Shown here piece after piece: positions 59,693 through 64,000 of a stretch of DNA of 64,000 nt (within the stretch, counting starts at the first letter, position 1; every line of letters starts with the position of its first letter). This DNA is from Bacteroidota bacterium (lineage in GTDB: Bacteria > Bacteroidota > Bacteroidia > Chitinophagales > Chitinophagaceae). The stretch covers positions 88,330-152,329 of the forward strand of contig JAEZGS010000013.1 in assembly GCA_023437225.1 (NCBI GenBank), written 5' to 3'. The notes below the pieces were generated by a model, which worked only from the letters and a program-made list of their open reading frames with translations, searched no databases and was not told where the DNA came from. The position numbers were made by a program, and so were the translations under genes.

Positions 59693-62212
59693 ATGGACAA
59701 TAATTTTTCGGCCCAGGTAAAAGAGATTATTTCTTTTAGCAGGGAAGAAGCATTAAGGCTGGGTAATGATTTCATCGGGACGGAACATTTGTTGCTGGGC
59801 CTGATCCGGGAGGGAGACAATACTGCCGTCCGGATCCTCAAGAGTTTCAACATAGACCTCTACGAACTTAGAAAGGAAGTTGAACTTGCTGTAAAAGACA
59901 AGACTGGAAAGAATATCGCCAATATCAATAGTCTGCCCCTGACAAAACAGGCAGAAAAAGTTATACGCGTAACAGTACTCGAGGCAAAAGCGCTGAAAAG
60001 CCCAATGGTGGAAACTGAGCACCTGATGCTTTCCATACTTAAGAACAAAGAAAACATTGCTACTCAAATCTTAAATCAATTCGACGTGGATTACGATCTG
60101 TTCAGAAACGAATTAGGTGTTGTAAAGAGCAACGATGTACGCAGTGAATATGCAGAGGAGAATGACGATGATTTTGATGATGAAAAGAAATACTCTCAAC
60201 AGAAGTCACGTGCATCCGGTACCGCAAAAAGTAAAACACCCGTATTAGACAATTTTGGCAGGGACATTACGCGACTTGCAGAAAGCGGTTCGCTTGATCC
60301 GATTGTAGGCAGGGAAGATGAGATCGAACGTGTATCACAAATCTTATCGCGCAGAAAGAAAAACAACCCGATCCTCATAGGTGAGCCAGGTGTAGGTAAG
60401 ACGGCCATTGTGGAAGGTCTTGCACTGCGCATCGTTCAGCGTAAAGTATCTCGTGTGTTGTTCGATAAACGCGTTATCTCCCTTGACCTTGCAGCGCTTG
60501 TTGCAGGTACCAAGTATCGCGGTCAGTTTGAAGAGCGCATGAAAGCGATCATGAACGAGCTGGAGAAAAATCGTGATGTGATCCTTTTCATCGATGAGAT
60601 ACATACCATCGTTGGTGCTGGTGGCGCAAGTGGTTCACTCGACGCTTCCAACATTTTCAAGCCGGCACTCGCACGCGGAGAATTGCAATGTATTGGTGCA
60701 TCAACTCTTGATGAATACAGGATGTACATCGAGAAAGATGGTGCCCTGGATCGTCGCTTTCAGAAAGTGATGGTTGAGCCGCCGAGTGTTGATGAAACAA
60801 TACAGATACTCAACAACATCAAGTCGAAATACGAAGACTATCACAATGTATTGTATAGTGATGATGCCATCGATGCATGTGTTAAGTTGAGTGATCGCTA
60901 CATTACTGACCGTCTGCTTCCTGATAAAGCGATCGATGTGATGGATGAAGTTGGAGCACGTGTTCACTTAAAGAACATCAATGTACCGAAAGAGATACTG
61001 GATCTTGAAAAGAAGATCGAAGATGTAAAGGTTGAGAAAAACAAGGTAGTGAAGAGCCAGAAGTTTGAAGAGGCTGCTTCGCTGCGCGATACTGAAAAGC
61101 GTTTGCAGGAAGACCTGGAAAAAGCAAAAACTCAGTGGGAGGAAGAAAGCAAGCATAAGCGTTATCCCATTGATGAAGAAGCGATAGCTGAAGTTGTGAG
61201 TATGATGACCGGCATCCCTGTGAAGAGGATGGTTCAGGCGGAGAGTGACAAACTGCGTAAGATGGCTGAAGATATGCGTGGCATGGTAGTAGGGCAGGAT
61301 GAAGCAATCCAGAAGGTGGTAAAGGCCATTCAGCGTAACCGTGTTGGTTTGAAGGATCCAAAGAAACCTATTGGTACTTTCATATTCCTTGGACCCACTG
61401 GTGTTGGTAAAACAGAGCTGGCACGCGCACTTGCACGTTACATGTTTGATTCAGAAGATGCGTTGATCCGCATCGATATGAGTGAATACATGGAGAAGTT
61501 TACTGTAAGCCGACTCATCGGTGCGCCTCCGGGTTATGTTGGATACGAAGAAGGTGGCCAGCTTACTGAAAGAGTGCGTCGCAAACCATATTCGGTGATC
61601 CTGCTTGATGAGATTGAAAAAGCACACCCGGATATTTATAACATTCTTCTCCAGGTGTTGGATGATGGTCAGTTAACCGATGGCTTAGGTCGTAAGGTAG
61701 ACTTCAAGAATACCACGATCATCATGACTTCTAACATTGGTGTAAGACAGTTGAAAGATTTCGGTGATGGAGTAGGATTTGCAACTCATGCGAGAACACA
61801 GTCCAGTGATGAGAACAATAAAGCGGTTATTGAGAAAGCGTTGAAGAGAACTTTCTCTCCTGAATTTCTTAACCGTATCGATGATGTGATCATCTTCAAT
61901 TCGCTGACCAAAGAACACATCTTCAAGATCATCGATATTTTGATGAAAGGTGTGCTGGCGCGATTGAAAACACTAGGATTCACGCTTGAGCTTTCTGAAG
62001 ACGCGAAGAATTTCATCGCTGAAAAAGGATACGATGTTCAGTTTGGCGCAAGGCCGCTGCACAGGGCCATCCAAAAATATCTGGAAGATCCTTTAGCGGA
62101 AGAGATCCTGAGCATGAACATCAAGCAGGGAGATGTGATGATCGCAGATCTCGATAAAGAGAATTCGATGATCCGCTTCCAGCTGAAGAAAGAAGAAGAG
62201 CAGGTTAGTTAG
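59693..62212 (+). CDS. clpC: ATP-dependent Clp protease ATP-binding subunit ClpC
   Basis: This 839-residue AAA+ unfoldase feeds substrates to ClpP. In order: N-terminal Clp repeats (1-145: FSREEALRLGNDFIGTEHLLLGLIRE), first AAA domain with Walker A GEPGVGKT near 230, UVR/middle region with coiled coil (about 420-480), second AAA domain with GPTGVGKT near 566, and the C-terminal domain. The length is typical. It has the HSP100 fold used in protein quality control. No mcsA or mcsB gene accompanies it. Confidence 0.96.
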   Translation: MDNNFSAQVKEIISFSREEALRLGNDFIGTEHLLLGLIREGDNTAVRILKSFNIDLYELRKEVELAVKDKTGKNIANINSLPLTKQAEKVIRVTVLEAKALKSPMVETEHLMLSILKNKENIATQILNQFDVDYDLFRNELGVVKSNDVRSEYAEENDDDFDDEKKYSQQKSRASGTAKSKTPVLDNFGRDITRLAESGSLDPIVGREDEIERVSQILSRRKKNNPILIGEPGVGKTAIVEGLALRIVQRKVSRVLFDKRVISLDLAALVAGTKYRGQFEERMKAIMNELEKNRDVILFIDEIHTIVGAGGASGSLDASNIFKPALARGELQCIGASTLDEYRMYIEKDGALDRRFQKVMVEPPSVDETIQILNNIKSKYEDYHNVLYSDDAIDACVKLSDRYITDRLLPDKAIDVMDEVGARVHLKNINVPKEILDLEKKIEDVKVEKNKVVKSQKFEEAASLRDTEKRLQEDLEKAKTQWEEESKHKRYPIDEEAIAEVVSMMTGIPVKRMVQAESDKLRKMAEDMRGMVVGQDEAIQKVVKAIQRNRVGLKDPKKPIGTFIFLGPTGVGKTELARALARYMFDSEDALIRIDMSEYMEKFTVSRLIGAPPGYVGYEEGGQLTERVRRKPYSVILLDEIEKAHPDIYNILLQVLDDGQLTDGLGRKVDFKNTTIIMTSNIGVRQLKDFGDGVGFATHARTQSSDENNKAVIEKALKRTFSPEFLNRIDDVIIFNSLTKEHIFKIIDILMKGVLARLKTLGFTLELSEDAKNFIAEKGYDVQFGARPLHRAIQKYLEDPLAEEILSMNIKQGDVMIADLDKENSMIRFQLKKEEEQVS

Positions 62213-62242
62213 TGTGAGAAATAATGAATGGTTTTATATAAG

Positions 62243-62268
62243 AGAAGGGCTGCGGCCCTTCTTTTTTT
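62243..62268 (+). terminator. Rho-independent terminator after clpC
   Basis: AGAAGGGC (62243-62250) pairs with GCCCTTCT (62255-62262), loop TGCG, followed by TTTTTT. Confidence 0.92.
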
Positions 62269-62285
62269 GTTAGTATCTTGCGCCC

Positions 62286-62987
62286 ATGTCGCGCAATTCC
62301 TCCATCATCATCACAATCGACGGATGGTCATCATGTGGTAAAAGCACTCTTGCAAAACAGTTGGCGAATGAGCTGGGTTATATCTACATTGACAGTGGCG
62401 CCATGTACCGCGCTGTTACACTTTACTTCCTGCGTAACCATATCGACTGGACTAAGACCAGGGCGGTTGAGCATGCACTTAAAGACATACAGATAGAGTT
62501 CATTCATAACCCCCATAGCGGTCAAAGCGAAACGCATCTCAACGGCGAAAATGTTGAATATGTAATTCGTGACCTGGTGGTTGCTGAAAAAGTAAGCGAG
62601 ATCGCAGCCATAAAATCTGTGCGTGAATTCGCGGTAGCACAACAACAGAAAATGGGCGCACAGAAAGGCATCGTGATGGATGGTCGCGATATCGGAACTG
62701 TAGTATTCCCGCATGCAGAGTTGAAAATATTTATGACTGCCGACAACGCAACACGCGTTGAACGCCGGTTTAAAGAGCTTTTTGCAAAAAATCCCAACGT
62801 TACTATTGAGGAGATCAAGACAAATCTCGAAATGCGAGACTATATTGATTCGAATCGGGAAGTAAGTCCCCTACGAAAAGCGGACGATGCCATTATCCTC
62901 GATAATACCAACCTCACCATGAAGCAGCAGTTGGATATTGCAAAAAAATGGGCGGCTGAAGCCCTCGATAAAAAGTTTGCACATTAA
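62286..62987 (+). CDS. cmk: (d)CMP kinase
   Basis: This 233-residue kinase phosphorylates CMP and dCMP. The P-loop is IDGWSSCGKSTLA at 11-23, a form usual in Bacteroidota, followed by YIDSGAMYRAVTLYF near 35 and VMDGRDIGTVVFP near 128. It acts in the cytoplasm in pyrimidine nucleotide supply. The gene has its own transcription unit after the clpC terminator. Confidence 0.95.
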   Translation: MSRNSSIIITIDGWSSCGKSTLAKQLANELGYIYIDSGAMYRAVTLYFLRNHIDWTKTRAVEHALKDIQIEFIHNPHSGQSETHLNGENVEYVIRDLVVAEKVSEIAAIKSVREFAVAQQQKMGAQKGIVMDGRDIGTVVFPHAELKIFMTADNATRVERRFKELFAKNPNVTIEEIKTNLEMRDYIDSNREVSPLRKADDAIILDNTNLTMKQQLDIAKKWAAEALDKKFAH

Positions 62988-63081
62988 TAGGTTTCCGGGT
63001 GTTTGTTGATTGTTGGCATTGAATTTTCTGACGTTTCCTGCCCCACCTTGAACAATTGTCTATCAACAAAACACTTTCTTC

Positions 63082-63567
63082 ATGAAAACACTAAGACAAT
63101 TCAGTCTGAGAGGCCTTGTCCTTTCAATGCTATTAACAGTTGTTCTCTTTGGATGTAAACCTAAAGACAGCGAGATCCAGCAAAACCTCACTGAACAATT
63201 ATCGACATTTTCCGGTGTTTCCGCTACGGTAACTGATGGTGTGGTTACATTAACTGGTCAGGTTGCAGATGACGCAACCCGCGCCAACGCTGAAACAGAG
63301 GCTGCAAAGGTAAAAGGAGTAGAGTCTATAGTAAACAACATTACTGTGACGCCCCCTCCGCCTCCCGTGGTCATAAATACAGATGATTCGTTACGCAATG
63401 CAGTCAATTCGCTCGTAAGCTCACAATACAAGGATGTAAAGGTTCAGGTAAACGATGGCGTTGTAACGCTCACCGGTAGCATCAAACGTTCCGAACTAGC
63501 CACATTGATGCAGAAAGTAAATGAGATGCGCCCTAAGAGGGTTGAAAATCAATTACAGATCAAATAA
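63082..63567 (+). CDS. BON-domain lipoprotein
   Basis: This 161-residue protein has a lipoprotein signal (VVLFGC, lipidated Cys25). Two BON domains follow (about 32-88 and 102-158), each with the GVVTLTG turn. BON domains bind phospholipid membranes and occur in osmotic-shock proteins such as OsmY. Between them is a Pro-rich hinge (TPPPPPVVI). It is probably outer-membrane anchored, facing the periplasm. The next gene follows after nine bases. Confidence 0.9.
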   Translation: MKTLRQFSLRGLVLSMLLTVVLFGCKPKDSEIQQNLTEQLSTFSGVSATVTDGVVTLTGQVADDATRANAETEAAKVKGVESIVNNITVTPPPPPVVINTDDSLRNAVNSLVSSQYKDVKVQVNDGVVTLTGSIKRSELATLMQKVNEMRPKRVENQLQIK

Positions 63568-63576
63568 ATCTATTTT

Positions 63577-63957
63577 ATGGCATTACAGGAAAAGTATAAA
63601 GAACTGATCGATGCAGGCAAAAGTGCAGGCATTGCGAATTTCCAGGCCCGCGAACAGGATGGAGTATTGTACATCGATGGAACAGCTCCAACGGATGATG
63701 CGAAACAACAGGTGTGGAGTGTTTATGAACGACTTAATCCTGACTTTCGTTCGAGTGACGTTGTGATGAATATCGACGTTAGCGGCGGAGGTTCGTCATC
63801 TGAAACCTATACAGTAAAACCAGGTGACAGCTTGAGTAGAATCGCCACAAGATACCCCGGGCTTAAATGGCAGGATATCTATGAAGCAAATAAAGACAAG
63901 ATCAAAGATCCGGATTTGATACAGCCTGGATGGGAATTGAAGATACCTGGGAAGTGA
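63577..63957 (+). CDS. BON/LysM protein (Kbp/YgaU-like)
   Basis: This 126-residue protein has an N-terminal BON-like part (about 18-72: DGVLYIDGTAP) and a C-terminal LysM motif (about 77-124: YTVKPGDSLSRIATRYPGLKWQDIYEANKD). The layout is that of E. coli Kbp (YgaU), a cytoplasmic potassium-binding protein of about 149 residues; LysM otherwise binds peptidoglycan. It has no signal peptide, which fits the Kbp comparison. It follows the BON lipoprotein gene by nine bases. Confidence 0.82.
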   Translation: MALQEKYKELIDAGKSAGIANFQAREQDGVLYIDGTAPTDDAKQQVWSVYERLNPDFRSSDVVMNIDVSGGGSSSETYTVKPGDSLSRIATRYPGLKWQDIYEANKDKIKDPDLIQPGWELKIPGK

Positions 63958-63960
63958 AAA

Positions 63961-64000
63961 AGCGGGAAGCGGGAAGCGGGAAGCGGGAAGCGGGAAGCGG
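63961..64000 (+). repeat. Heptamer tandem repeat (AGCGGGA)
   Basis: At least five perfect copies of AGCGGGA start three bases after the stop of the LysM gene and run out of the window. Confidence 0.9.

Overview
The window looks like chromosomal DNA of a Bacteroidota bacterium, most probably family Chitinophagaceae. This placement is inferred from gene content, not from a marker-gene search. The supporting signs are a TonB-dependent receptor with a carboxypeptidase-regulatory-like N-terminus, an ABC permease fused to an M1 aminopeptidase, LytS/LytTR-type two-component genes, few Shine-Dalgarno sequences, and promoters of the Bacteroidota type (TTG about 19-20 bases before TAnnTTTG, clearest before the L,D-transpeptidase gene). 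The window is densely coding and no gap between genes exceeds 300 bases. I see no prophage, insertion sequence, CRISPR array or rRNA. There is one tRNA (Asp-GTC).

Layout. 1-2.4 kb: an incomplete gene end, a sulfatase remnant, then small membrane and stress-type genes on the minus strand. 2.5-10.3 kb: a plant-polysaccharide block with a GH172-type protein, a 3-hydroxyisobutyrate-dehydrogenase-like reductase, a GH127 beta-L-arabinofuranosidase and the tight operon DUF4861-kduI-kdgK, which handles unsaturated uronates from pectin-like polymers. 10.2-24.7 kb: housekeeping and stress genes (2'-5' RNA ligase-like, reductase, pcm, four-helix-bundle gene, DUF808, PAS histidine kinase, FAD dehydrogenase, HD hydrolase, MBL hydrolase, SDR, thioredoxins, esterase). 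24.8-29.8 kb: dinB, a cold-type group (desaturase, cold-shock-domain protein, RRM protein), lipid kinase and surE. 29.8-36.3 kb: a frameshifted TonB receptor, a HAD hydrolase and a glucose dehydrogenase-GH15 operon. 36.3-43 kb: a candidate small RNA, an ABC exporter with a permease-peptidase fusion, and a divergent LytS/LytTR pair. 43-53 kb: a truncated MFS transporter, M20 amidohydrolase, tRNA-Asp, accA, dapA, L,D-transpeptidase, Gfo/Idh/MocA oxidoreductase and a polyprenyl sugar-phosphate transferase. 53-58.4 kb: two tandem M1 peptidases, the second with a C-terminal beta-barrel-like region, and an acyltransferase-like gene. 58.5-64 kb: ispD, STAS, clpC, cmk and BON/LysM genes.

The most unusual signal is a set of short-period (7-8 base) tandem arrays that sit directly after stop codons. 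One family (unit close to TGTGCTAG) follows pcm, the SDR gene and ispD in the same sense orientation. Two oppositely oriented arrays of this family bracket a four-helix-bundle (23S rRNA intervening-sequence type) gene and share a perfect 19-base inverted repeat. A second signal is an orphan transcription unit near 36.3-36.5 kb with promoter-like boxes, a 10-bp closing stem and a strong terminator, but no open reading frame.
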